Shown here piece after piece: positions 1 to 8,207 of a stretch of 64,000 nucleotides of DNA. The stretch covers positions 1 to 64,000 of the forward strand of contig JANQSF010000018.1 in NCBI GenBank assembly GCA_028284155.1, in the 5' to 3' direction. Under the pieces are notes generated by a model, which searched no databases, was not told where the DNA came from, and was given only the letters and a program-made list of their open reading frames with translations. The first letter of the stretch is position 1, and the number at the start of each line of letters is the position of its first letter. The stretch comes from Phycisphaeraceae bacterium. GTDB taxonomy: Bacteria > Planctomycetota > Phycisphaerae > Phycisphaerales > Phycisphaeraceae. Made by a program: the position numbers and the translations under genes.

Positions 1-12
1 ACAGTTGGGGCG

Positions 13-1044
13 TCATTCCCGCGCCCACACCGATTCCGGCAGCAGGTCGGGCAGCGGCTTGAGGATGTCGTCCAGTTTGGCCAACTCGTCGTCGGTGAAC
101 GACGTGTTGCTCACGGCCTTGCAGTTTTCGATGATCTGCGATGGCTTGCTCGCGCCGATCAGGGCGGTGGTGACGCGCTCGTTGCGGAGCACCCACGACA
201 GGGCCATCTGCGCCAACGTCTGCCCGCGCTGTTTCGCGTGGTCGTTCAGTTGACCGACGATCGCCAACACGTCGTCGCTGAACTCCGCGTCGCGCAGCGG
301 CGCGCCGGGCTGTTTCTTGCGGCGTGCGTCGGAAGGCACTTCGCCGAGGTACTTGTCGGTCAGCAGACCTTGGTACAGCGGGCAGAAGGCGATGATCCCC
401 ATGCCCAGCGCGTCGCATGTGGCCATCAGGTTGTCCTCGATCCACCGGTTCATCATCGAGTAGTTGGGCTGATGGATCAGCAGCGGCGGGAAGCCGTTCT
501 CCTGGCAGGTCTTCGACGCTTCGCGCGTTTGGTCACTCGTGTAGCTTGAGATGCCGACATACAGCGCTTTGCCTTGTCGCACAGCCGTGTCCAGCGCGCT
601 CATCGTTTCATCCATCGGCGTGTCGGGGTCGAACCGGTGGCTGTAGAAGATGTCGACGTAGTCCAAGCCAAGCCTGTGCAGGGATTGGTCGAGCGAAGCG
701 AGCAGGTATTTGCGCGTGCCCCATTCACCGTAAGGCCCGGGCCACATGAGGTAGCCGGCCTTGCTCGAAATGATCAACTCGTCACGCGGCATCCCCCGGA
801 TGATCTTGCCGACGTTCACCTCCGCGCTGCCGGGTGGCGGGCCGTAGTTGTTGGCCAGGTCGAAGTGGGTGATGCCGTGGTCGAATGCGGTATGCAGCAT
901 GGCCTGCGCGTTGTCGAGGTCGGCCGCGTCGCCGAAGTTCCACCAGCAGCCAAGCGTCAGCGCGGGCAGCCTCAAGCCCCATCGCCCGCACTTGCGGTAA
1001 GTCATGCGTCCGTCGTATCGATTTGCGTCGGGTGTGTAACTCAT
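13..1044 (-). CDS. Aldo/keto reductase, YghZ/Gpr-like
   Basis: NADPH-dependent aldo/keto reductase of 343 aa, closest by eye to the YghZ (L-glyceraldehyde 3-phosphate reductase) branch. The catalytic tetrad is visible: D62 and Y67 in FDLANNYG, K95 in SSKAG and H136 in YSHRFD. Branch-specific blocks are also present, such as NNYGPPPGSAE, KAGYLMWPGPYGEWG and ALIGASKPSQI near the C-terminus. The open frame runs further upstream, to 1386, but that extension is Arg-rich with no family match, so I start at MSYTPDANRYDGR, where similarity begins. It probably reduces small aldehydes or phosphorylated trioses in the cytosol. The substrate is inferred from the subfamily only. Confidence 0.9.
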   Translation of the reverse strand: MSYTPDANRYDGRMTYRKCGRWGLRLPALTLGCWWNFGDAADLDNAQAMLHTAFDHGITHFDLANNYGPPPGSAEVNVGKIIRGMPRDELIISSKAGYLMWPGPYGEWGTRKYLLASLDQSLHRLGLDYVDIFYSHRFDPDTPMDETMSALDTAVRQGKALYVGISSYTSDQTREASKTCQENGFPPLLIHQPNYSMMNRWIEDNLMATCDALGMGIIAFCPLYQGLLTDKYLGEVPSDARRKKQPGAPLRDAEFSDDVLAIVGQLNDHAKQRGQTLAQMALSWVLRNERVTTALIGASKPSQIIENCKAVSNTSFTDDELAKLDDILKPLPDLLPESVWARE

Positions 1045-1713
1045 GCGGGAGATGGTGACGGTTTTGCCGCGCGGGTTCAAGTCGAGGCCGGAGCCTTGAT
1101 TTGGGAGCGAGTGAGAAGCCCAAAATACAGAACCGGTTCTTCGTTGTTCATGGGTTACTCGGTGATTGCTCGGTACACGATGGAGGCAATGCCCTCGCCG
1201 GGCGGCCTGCTCACCCCCCGGGGGCGCCGCAGCGGCTTGGCGCTGCGCTTCAACGGAACGGCTTCGCCTGAAGACCACATGAGATGAGGGGTCTCGCCGC
1301 CGACCCCTCAAACTCCTCGGCTCCCCCACGCAAGGTCGGGCCTTTCGTCCAAACTTGGCCTCTGTGTGTCGGCATCTGTCACCCATGTGCCCGTTGGATC
1401 ATCCGTCGGCACATCAAACGCCAGGTGTTGACTCTGCTTCGCCAGCCACGTAATGAGTGACTGACTCCGCGCCGCGCCTTCCGGGGGCGGCCGGGGGTTT
1501 TATCCGGGGGTGGGGCTGGCCGCGGAAGGCCCCAATCGCCCGCGCATTGTGTGGGTGCGGCGCGGAACGAACGATCGCGGGCGAAACACGGTTGCGTACA
1601 GGCGCGAGGTCCGAGCCACTCTGGCGATTGAAGAGGCCTGCACACGGCAGTGCATCACCTCAATTCGTGCATCAGTGGGGGTTATCGATGTTCATTACAA
1701 TGCGTCCTCGTAG
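1045..1713. other. Intergenic region with foldback sequences
   Basis: About 670 bases between the divergently read reductase and HMG-CoA reductase. I see no convincing gene. It holds a perfect 8-bp hairpin, GAGGGGTC at 1286-1293 with GACCCCTC at 1302-1309, and a longer imperfect foldback around GCCTTCC at 1476-1482 and GGCCGCGGAAGGC at 1518-1530. Both resemble other foldback elements in the window. Promoters for the flanking genes should lie here, but none stands out. Confidence 0.5.
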
Positions 1714-3147
1714 GTGAATGCCGACTCGACTGTGAACGCTTCCCTTCGGGGCGCGGCTAAACACTCTTGGCGTTGCCGCGTTCAGCTCTTCAATCAGGAA
1801 ACCCGACCTGTGTCCACCGACCACCGCCACGTCCGCGACCACCTCGACCGTGTGCTCGACGGGCGTGACGCCGGGGAGTTGCGGGAACGGCTTGCTCCGA
1901 AGGTCGATGGCGAGGCCGCGCCGCGTTTGGCTGGGGCGACCAGGCAGGACGCCGAGTCGATCGCAAAGCGTTGGGCGGCGTTGGGCGCGGACGATGTGCA
2001 GCGCGACGCGCTGCTGGACGCGGCGGCGGCGCGTGACGCCGAGGCGTATCAGGGCAACATCGAGCACTACATCGGCACGGTGAAGCTGCCGGTCGGCGTG
2101 GCGGGGCCGTTGCGCGTCAACGGGCTTTACGCTCAGGGCGACTACTACGTGCCGTTGGCCACGACGGAGGCTGCGCTGGTCGCCTCGTACGCGCGCGGGG
2201 CGCAGGTCGTTTCGGCCGCGGGCGGGTGTTCAGCCATGCTGTTGAACGAAGGTTTGACGCGTGCCCCGGGCTTCGTGTTCGAGTCGATCGCCGACGTCGG
2301 GCAGTTCGTCGTCTGGGCGACGCAGCAGATCGAGACGTTCAAGTCGGTCGCCGGTTCGACCACGCAGCACGGTGAGCTGATCGACGTGCGGTATTCGGCT
2401 GAGGGCAACCATGTTTATGTCGTGTTCGAGTTCCGCACGGGTGACGCGGCGGGTCAGAACATGGTCACGCTTGCGACGGACGCTGTCTGCCAGTACATCG
2501 CCGAGCACACGCCGGTGAAGCCGACGCGGATGTTCGTCGAGGCGAATATGAGCGGCGACAAGAAGGCGTCGATGCAGTCGTTCCTGCTCGTGCGCGGGCG
2601 GAAGGTGACGGCCGAGGTGACCGTGTCGGCTGACCTGCTGCGGCGGAAGCTGCGCGTGTCGGCTGACGACATGGTCGCGTACTGGCGGATGTCGGCCGTG
2701 GGCGGCGTGCTCAGCGGGACGATCGGCGTGCAGGGGCACTACGCGAACGGCTTGGCGGCGCTTTATATCGCTAGCGGACAAGACGCGGCCTGCGTGGCTG
2801 AGTCGGCTGTGGGAGTCACGCGGTTCGAGAAGGTTGAAAATGACGCGCTGTACGCGGCCGTGACCTTGCCGAATCTGGTCGTCGGCACGGTCGGCGGTGG
2901 CACGTCGTTGCCGAGCCAGCGGGCGTGTCTGGACGTTCTCGGTTTGGCGGGCGCGGGTCACGCCAACGCGTTCGCGGAACTGTGCGCCGGGTTGGCGTTG
3001 GCGGGTGAATTGTCGATCATCGCGGCGTTGGCGGCGGGGGAGTTCGCGCGGGCACATCGCAAGTTGGCGCGGGGGGATTCGGCGTCAGCAGGGCGTGAGA
3101 ACGGGGATGAACCACCGAGGTCACCGAGTGCACCGAGGTCGGAATGA
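1714..3147 (+). CDS. Hydroxymethylglutaryl-CoA reductase, class I type
   Basis: Reduces HMG-CoA to mevalonate, the committed step of the mevalonate route to isoprenoids. The catalytic residues of the family are in place: Glu152 in LATTEAALVAS, the Lys pair near 283-284 in SGDKKASM, Asp357 in GQDAACVAES and His448 in RAHRKLARG. The glycine-rich block GTVGGGTSLPSQ and the RTGDAAGQNM block fit class I. There is no N-terminal membrane anchor, so it is soluble. The GTG at 1714 gives 477 aa; a second GTG at 1810 would drop 32 residues that lack family similarity and is quite possible. The last dozen or so residues are encoded by the left arm of an inverted-repeat element, so the C-terminal tail is not native to the family. 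First gene of a lipid/isoprenoid cluster. Confidence 0.93.
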   Translation: MNADSTVNASLRGAAKHSWRCRVQLFNQETRPVSTDHRHVRDHLDRVLDGRDAGELRERLAPKVDGEAAPRLAGATRQDAESIAKRWAALGADDVQRDALLDAAAARDAEAYQGNIEHYIGTVKLPVGVAGPLRVNGLYAQGDYYVPLATTEAALVASYARGAQVVSAAGGCSAMLLNEGLTRAPGFVFESIADVGQFVVWATQQIETFKSVAGSTTQHGELIDVRYSAEGNHVYVVFEFRTGDAAGQNMVTLATDAVCQYIAEHTPVKPTRMFVEANMSGDKKASMQSFLLVRGRKVTAEVTVSADLLRRKLRVSADDMVAYWRMSAVGGVLSGTIGVQGHYANGLAALYIASGQDAACVAESAVGVTRFEKVENDALYAAVTLPNLVVGTVGGGTSLPSQRACLDVLGLAGAGHANAFAELCAGLALAGELSIIAALAAGEFARAHRKLARGDSASAGRENGDEPPRSPSAPRSE

Positions 3148-3257
3148 GAAGGACGGAAGGATCAGAATATAGGGTGAAGTGGCATATCGTTAGGAGCGCC
3201 GCAAGTGCTCCGCTCTCATTACTCACTTTCGCCGCTTCTCGGTGTGCTCGGTGGTTC
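3109..3257. repeat. Inverted-repeat (foldback) element at HMGR/UbiA junction
   Basis: An element of about 150 bp whose ends are GAACCACCGAGG (from 3109) and its mirror CTCGGTGGTTC (to 3257). Each end contains short CACCGAG-type units. The centre holds a smaller hairpin, GGAGC...GCTCC. It overlaps the 3' end of the HMG-CoA reductase frame and reaches almost to the UbiA start. It looks like a small non-autonomous or foldback repeat. Confidence 0.7.
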
Positions 3258-3262
3258 AACAC

Positions 3263-4264
3263 ATGAGTCAGACGGCGCCCCAAACCAACTACTCCCCGCG
3301 CACCGACCCGACGTCGTTGCTTGGCCGATGGTGGGTCTATCAGGCTGAGCGGTTCCCCGTCTTCGCGCACGGGCTGCTCATCGCGGCGTTCAGCTTTTCG
3401 GCCGTGTCGTTCTCGTTCATGTTGCGCGGCGGATCGGGTTGGCCGAGTTGGCGGTCGGCCGTCGTCGCGTTCGCGACGTGTTTTGTGTTCTTCCTCCAGT
3501 TGCGCATCGCCGACGAGTTCAAGGACGCTGAGGAAGACGCGACGTACCGGCCATACCGGCCCGTCCCGCGCGGCCTGGTGACTTTGCGCGGGTTGGCGGT
3601 GTTGTTCGTCATCGGCGCGGCTGTGCAACTGGCGCTTGGGCTTTGGCTGGGCTGGCGGTTGGTGTTGTTGCTGCTGGGCGTGTGGGTCTACCTCGCGTTG
3701 ATGAGCAAGGAGTTTTACGTACGCGACTGGATCGTGCGGCGGCCGATCACGTACATGTGGACGCACATGCTGATCATGCCGCTGGTTGATCTGTACGCGA
3801 CGGCCTGCGATTGGCTGGTCGTGGCGGAGTCATCTGGCGGCGCTTTCACTGGGGCACCCAATGGATTGATCTGGTTTCTGATGGTCAGTTTCTTCAACGG
3901 GCTGGTGATCGAGATCGGGCGCAAGATTCGGCCGCCGGAAGGGGAAGAGGAAGGCGTGCGGACGTATACAGTGTTGTGGGGACGGCGTGGTGCGCTGGTC
4001 GTTTGGGTGAGCATGTTGCTGGTCACGGGCGTGTTGGCTGTGGTCGCGGCGTGGCACATCGACTTTGCCGTGGCGGTTGGGTGTGTGTTGGGTGTGTTGC
4101 TGGTTGGGGCGGTCGTACATGCCTGGCGGTTTGTGCGTCAGCCAACGGTCAAAGGGGGCAAGTGGATTGAGCACCTGTCGGGGTTGTGGACGTTGGCGTT
4201 GTACCTGTCGCTCGGCGCCGTGCCGCTGGTCTGGCGGGCCTTGCAATCGTCGGGGGGCAGTTGA
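3263..4264 (+). CDS. UbiA-family prenyltransferase
   Basis: Polytopic integral membrane protein of 333 aa with about eight or nine hydrophobic segments. The first metal-binding Asp-rich motif of UbiA enzymes is seen as ADEFKDAEED, starting near residue 83. The second motif region is Glu-based (EIGRKIRPPEGEEEGVRTYT, near 216-235) instead of the usual DxxxD. Family members transfer a prenyl diphosphate chain to an aromatic, glycerol-phosphate or other acceptor within the membrane. The acceptor cannot be read from sequence. The chosen ATG gives MSQTAPQ; an upstream GTG at 3242 falls inside the repeat arm and is less likely. The stop overlaps the next start by one base (TGATG), so translation is probably coupled. 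Confidence 0.85.
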   Translation: MSQTAPQTNYSPRTDPTSLLGRWWVYQAERFPVFAHGLLIAAFSFSAVSFSFMLRGGSGWPSWRSAVVAFATCFVFFLQLRIADEFKDAEEDATYRPYRPVPRGLVTLRGLAVLFVIGAAVQLALGLWLGWRLVLLLLGVWVYLALMSKEFYVRDWIVRRPITYMWTHMLIMPLVDLYATACDWLVVAESSGGAFTGAPNGLIWFLMVSFFNGLVIEIGRKIRPPEGEEEGVRTYTVLWGRRGALVVWVSMLLVTGVLAVVAAWHIDFAVAVGCVLGVLLVGAVVHAWRFVRQPTVKGGKWIEHLSGLWTLALYLSLGAVPLVWRALQSSGGS

Positions 4265-6894
4265 TGGACTGGGTCATTCATGCCGACGGGCCGGCGGCGC
4301 GCGACGTGCTGGGCGGTAAGGCCGCGGCGCTGCGGGCGTTGGGCGACGCGGGTTTTGACGTGCCGGGCTGGTTTGTCGTGCCGCCGAGCGCGTTTGTTGC
4401 GAGCACAACGGATGCGCAGCGGCGTGTGTGGGACGATGCCAAGGACGACAACACAGGCGCGGCCATCGTGCGCGAGGTAGAGCCGAAAGCTGCGTTGGTC
4501 GATGCGTTGCGGGACGCGTTGAGCGCGACGTCGTTGTCCGACGGTCGTTTAGCTGTGCGCTCGTCGGCCGCGGACGAAGACGGTGCTGCCCACTCGTTCG
4601 CGGGTCAGTTTGAGAGTTTTTTGTTTGTCGAGCCGGACGACGTGCCAGCCAAGGTCGCGGCGGTCTGGCGGAGCGGGTTCAGCGAACGTGTGATTGCGTA
4701 TCGCAATGAAAACAATCTGGGCGCGGGCTCGGTGCCGGCCGTGCTGGTGCAGCGGATGATCGACGCCGACGCGGCGGGCGTGGCGTTTGCGGCCGACCCG
4801 GTGTCGGGCGACCGAGACGTCGCGGTGGTGTCTGCGGTGCGCGGCGTGGGCGAGTCGCTGGTGTCGGGTGAGGCGGATGCGGACACGTTCCGCGTAGGAC
4901 GTGATGAGGTGATCCTCGACCGCGCGTTGCGCGACGCGACCGCCAGCGACGCGGCGATCGACGATGCACAGGCCGTGGCCGTGGCTGAATTGGCCTGGCG
5001 GGCGAGCGATCACTTCGGCCGGCCGCAGGACATCGAGTGGGCGGTGAAGGACGGCCGGTTGTATCTCTTGCAGTCGCGGCCGATCACGACTATCGGCGCG
5101 GCGACCGACCGGTCCGGCAGACGTCGTGTCTGGGACAACAGCAACATCGCCGAGAGCTACGCGGGGGTGACGACGCCGCTGACGTTTTCGTTCGCGCGGT
5201 CGATCTACGAGTCGGTGTACCGCCAATTCTGCGTCATCCTCGGCGTAAGCCCGCGGAAGATTGATGCGGGTCGGCAGACGTTCGCGAACATGCTCGGGCT
5301 GGTGCGCGGCCGAGTCTATTACAACCTGCTCAATTGGTATCGCGTGTTGGCCATGCTGCCGGGCTTCCGCTTCAACCGGCGGTTCATGGAACAGATGATG
5401 GGGGTCAAGGAGGCGCTGCCGAACGACGTGCTGGCGACGCTCGAAACGACAACACGCGGGCAGCGCATCGCCGACGCGTGGTCATTGATGCGCAGCGCGT
5501 TTGGCCTGATGCGACACCACCGGCGGATCGACCGCACGATCGAACGGTTTTACGCCAGGCTGAACGACGCGCTGTGCGACCCCAACCCGCCGTTGGAGGA
5601 GCAATCGCTCGATGAGTTGGCCGCGTCGTACCGCGATCTCGAAGACCGGCTGCTGCTGCACTGGGACGCGCCGCTGATCAACGACTTCCTGGCCATGATC
5701 TTCTTCGGCCTGCTCGGCAAGCTGACGACCAAGTGGTGTGACGACAAGGACGGCACGCTGCACAACGAACTGCTCATCGGCGGCGGGGACATGGTCAGCG
5801 CCGAGCCGGCCCGACGGATTCAGGACATGGCGGCGTTGATTGCGGAAGACGACGCGGCGATCGACTTGTTCTGTACGGGTGGGGTTGACGCGATCCTGGC
5901 CGAGATCGAGCGACACGCGGCGCTGCGCGAGGCGTATGTGGCGTACCTCGACAAGTTCGGGGATCGGTGTCTGGAAGAGTTGAAGCTGGAAAGCCCGACG
6001 TTGCGGGATGATGCGATGACGCTTTTACGCAGCATTGGTCACGTGGCGCGGCGGATGAGGGAGACAGAGGTGTCGCCCCCCCAACAACAAAACTCGCCCT
6101 CCCGTGACGATGCCGAGCAACGCGCCTTGTCCGCCATCGGGCCGCGCCTCGGACGGCGCATCGTTTGGCGGTGGGTGTTGCGTCACGCGCGGGCGCGTGT
6201 GCGCGACCGCGAGAACCTGCGGTTCGAGCGGACGCGGTTGTTCGGTCGCGTACGTCGCCTGTTCGTCGAAATAGGGCATCGTTTGTGCGACGCAGACAGA
6301 TTGGACGATCCGCGCGACGTGTTTTATCTCACGGCGGAGGAGGTGCTCGGGATCGTCGAAGGCACGGCCGTCGCGACCGACCTGCGCGGGTTGGTCAAGA
6401 ATCGGCGTGCGGAGTTTGAAGCCTATCGCAACGACACGCAGGAGCCGCCGGGGCGGTTCGAGACGTTTGGTCCGGCGCATTTGAGTGAACTGGTGGAGAC
6501 GGCGGGTGACGACGACGCGCATTTGGCGTCGGTGGAAGATGTGGACGGCGATGCGCGCCGTGGACTGGGTTGCTGCGCGGGCGTGGTGCGCGGCCGAGCG
6601 CGGGTCGTGCACGACCCGCGTGGGGTGGAGGTGCGTGCGGGGGAGATCCTCGTGGCGTCGCGCACCGACCCGGGCTGGATCATGCTGTTCCCCGCGGCGG
6701 CGGGGGTCGTGGTCGAGCACGGGAGTCTGCTGTCCCACTCAGCCATCGTCGCACGCGAGTTGGGTATCCCGGCTGTCGTTGGTGTCGCTGGGTTGATGTC
6801 GTGGTTGAAGGATGGCGATGTCATTGAAATGGACGGGCGCGCGGGGGTGGTGCGGCGCGTAACGGATTTGGAACCACAGATTGACACAGATTGA
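4264..6894 (+). CDS. PEP synthase-like dikinase (PPDK-N plus PEP-utilizer domain)
   Basis: 876 aa with the layout of PEP synthases and rifampin phosphotransferases. The N-terminal ATP-grasp-type pyruvate/phosphate dikinase domain spans about 1-290, with GGKAAALRALG, AVRSSAADEDG and DIEWAVKDGRLYLLQSRPIT. A long middle region follows, where the substrate would bind. The C-terminal swivelling phosphohistidine domain carries HGSLLSHSAIVAREL, with His825 as phosphate carrier. It should split ATP and move a phosphoryl group through His825 to an unknown acceptor. The middle domain does not look like the PEP/pyruvate-binding barrel, so it may phosphorylate something else, such as a prenol or lipid intermediate; that is inference. 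The final residues PQIDTD and the stop come from a CACAGATTGA-type tandem repeat. Confidence 0.85.
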   Translation: MDWVIHADGPAARDVLGGKAAALRALGDAGFDVPGWFVVPPSAFVASTTDAQRRVWDDAKDDNTGAAIVREVEPKAALVDALRDALSATSLSDGRLAVRSSAADEDGAAHSFAGQFESFLFVEPDDVPAKVAAVWRSGFSERVIAYRNENNLGAGSVPAVLVQRMIDADAAGVAFAADPVSGDRDVAVVSAVRGVGESLVSGEADADTFRVGRDEVILDRALRDATASDAAIDDAQAVAVAELAWRASDHFGRPQDIEWAVKDGRLYLLQSRPITTIGAATDRSGRRRVWDNSNIAESYAGVTTPLTFSFARSIYESVYRQFCVILGVSPRKIDAGRQTFANMLGLVRGRVYYNLLNWYRVLAMLPGFRFNRRFMEQMMGVKEALPNDVLATLETTTRGQRIADAWSLMRSAFGLMRHHRRIDRTIERFYARLNDALCDPNPPLEEQSLDELAASYRDLEDRLLLHWDAPLINDFLAMIFFGLLGKLTTKWCDDKDGTLHNELLIGGGDMVSAEPARRIQDMAALIAEDDAAIDLFCTGGVDAILAEIERHAALREAYVAYLDKFGDRCLEELKLESPTLRDDAMTLLRSIGHVARRMRETEVSPPQQQNSPSRDDAEQRALSAIGPRLGRRIVWRWVLRHARARVRDRENLRFERTRLFGRVRRLFVEIGHRLCDADRLDDPRDVFYLTAEEVLGIVEGTAVATDLRGLVKNRRAEFEAYRNDTQEPPGRFETFGPAHLSELVETAGDDDAHLASVEDVDGDARRGLGCCAGVVRGRARVVHDPRGVEVRAGEILVASRTDPGWIMLFPAAAGVVVEHGSLLSHSAIVARELGIPAVVGVAGLMSWLKDGDVIEMDGRAGVVRRVTDLEPQIDTD

Positions 6895-6902
6895 CACAGA
6901 TG
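6871..6902. repeat. Short tandem repeat (TTGACACAGA units)
   Basis: GAACCACAGA followed by two exact copies of TTGACACAGA. The repeat overlaps the end of the dikinase gene and supplies its stop codon. It resembles the CACCGAG units of the element at 3109-3257, so both may belong to one family of dispersed short repeats. Confidence 0.75.
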
Positions 6903-7088
6903 GGGGGAGGGGTTGGTGGCGGTTTGTGATGATGCCGGGCGTGTTTGGTGATGTGTGAGGTGAACGCCGGAAGGCGGCCCTTCCTGGGGCGGGCTCGCCG
7001 CTAAACGGGGCGGCTGAGGCGTTATGTTCTGGATTGCACCGATTCCGATTTGCTGTTTTCCTGCTTTACTGCTTTGCTGTTTTCCTAC

Positions 7089-8207
7089 ATGACCGAAGCC
7101 GCTCGCCATGTTGATTTCTCGATTATCCGCTACGCCCAGTGTTGGGAGGACGCGGATGTGTTGCTGGACGGGTTGGACATCCAGCGTGGCGATGTGTGTG
7201 CGTCGATCGCGTCGGCGGGGGACAATGCGCTGGCGATGCTGACGCGCGACCCGGCCAGGGTCGTTGCGATCGACCTGAACCCCGCGCAGCTTGCGTGCGT
7301 GGCGTTGCGCGTCGCGGCGTATCGCGTGCTGGAACACGGTGAGTTGCTGGAGTTGGTTGGGTCGAAGGCGAGCGACCGGCGGGCGTCTTTGTATGCGCGG
7401 TGTCGTCATGAGTTGGCGGACGACGCGCGGGCGTTCTGGGATGCGCGGGGTGACCAGATCGCGCGCGGGATCGGGGCGGCGGGCAAGTTCGAGCGATACT
7501 TCCGGTTGTTCCGTCGCCGACTCCTGCCGCTAGTACACGGTCGGCGGACGGTCGACGCGCTGCTCGAACCGCGCGGCGAGGCGGAACGTCATGCGTTTTA
7601 TCGCGACCGTTGGGACACCTGGCGGTGGCGGCTGCTGTTCAGGGTGTTCTTTTCGCGGTTTGTCATGGGCCGAGCGGGGCGTGACCCGGCGATGTTCAAG
7701 TACGTCGAGGGCACGGTTGCGCAGCGCATCCTGGCGAGGACGAAGCACGCGTTGACACGGCTTGCGCCGGCCGACAACCCGTACCTGCAATGGATTCTCA
7801 CGGAGCGTCACACGACGGCGTTGCCGCTTGCGCTGCGGCCAGAACACTTTGAAACGATCCGCGATCGGCTGGACCGGCTTGAGGTGCGGTGCGCGTCGGT
7901 GGAGGACTATCTGGACAATTCCGGGGGTGACGCGGGGGGTGACGCGGTCGATCGCTGGAACTTGAGCGACATCTTCGAATACATGTCGGCCGACGCGTAT
8001 CACGCGCTGGTTGGTCGCATCGCGTCGGCCACGCGGCCGGGCGGTCGGTTGTTCTATTGGAACATGCTCGCGTCGCGCAGCCCGGACGGTCGGCCGGCCG
8101 ACGTCGCGCCGCGATTGCGTCACTTGGAAGACCTGTCGCGTGACCTGTTGGAGCGGGACAAGGCCTTCTTTTACAGCCGGGTTGTGGTTGAGGAGGCGTG
8201 TGCGTGA
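7089..8207 (+). CDS. DUF3419 family protein (BtaA-like aminocarboxypropyltransferase)
   Basis: 372 aa, soluble or peripheral. Family hallmarks are YAQCWEDADVLLDGLDI near the N-terminus, the SAM-binding segment IASAGDNALAML followed by VVAIDLNPAQL, and WNLSDIFEYMS in the C-terminal part. Characterised relatives (BtaA) transfer the 3-amino-3-carboxypropyl group of S-adenosylmethionine to diacylglycerol, the first step of betaine-lipid synthesis. No BtaB-like N-methyltransferase is adjacent, so the product here may stay unmethylated or the acceptor may differ. The ATG gives MTEAARHVDFSI; a TTG at 7050 would add 13 hydrophobic residues encoded by a repetitive pyrimidine tract and is unlikely. The end overlaps the next gene by four bases. 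Confidence 0.85.
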   Translation: MTEAARHVDFSIIRYAQCWEDADVLLDGLDIQRGDVCASIASAGDNALAMLTRDPARVVAIDLNPAQLACVALRVAAYRVLEHGELLELVGSKASDRRASLYARCRHELADDARAFWDARGDQIARGIGAAGKFERYFRLFRRRLLPLVHGRRTVDALLEPRGEAERHAFYRDRWDTWRWRLLFRVFFSRFVMGRAGRDPAMFKYVEGTVAQRILARTKHALTRLAPADNPYLQWILTERHTTALPLALRPEHFETIRDRLDRLEVRCASVEDYLDNSGGDAGGDAVDRWNLSDIFEYMSADAYHALVGRIASATRPGGRLFYWNMLASRSPDGRPADVAPRLRHLEDLSRDLLERDKAFFYSRVVVEEACA

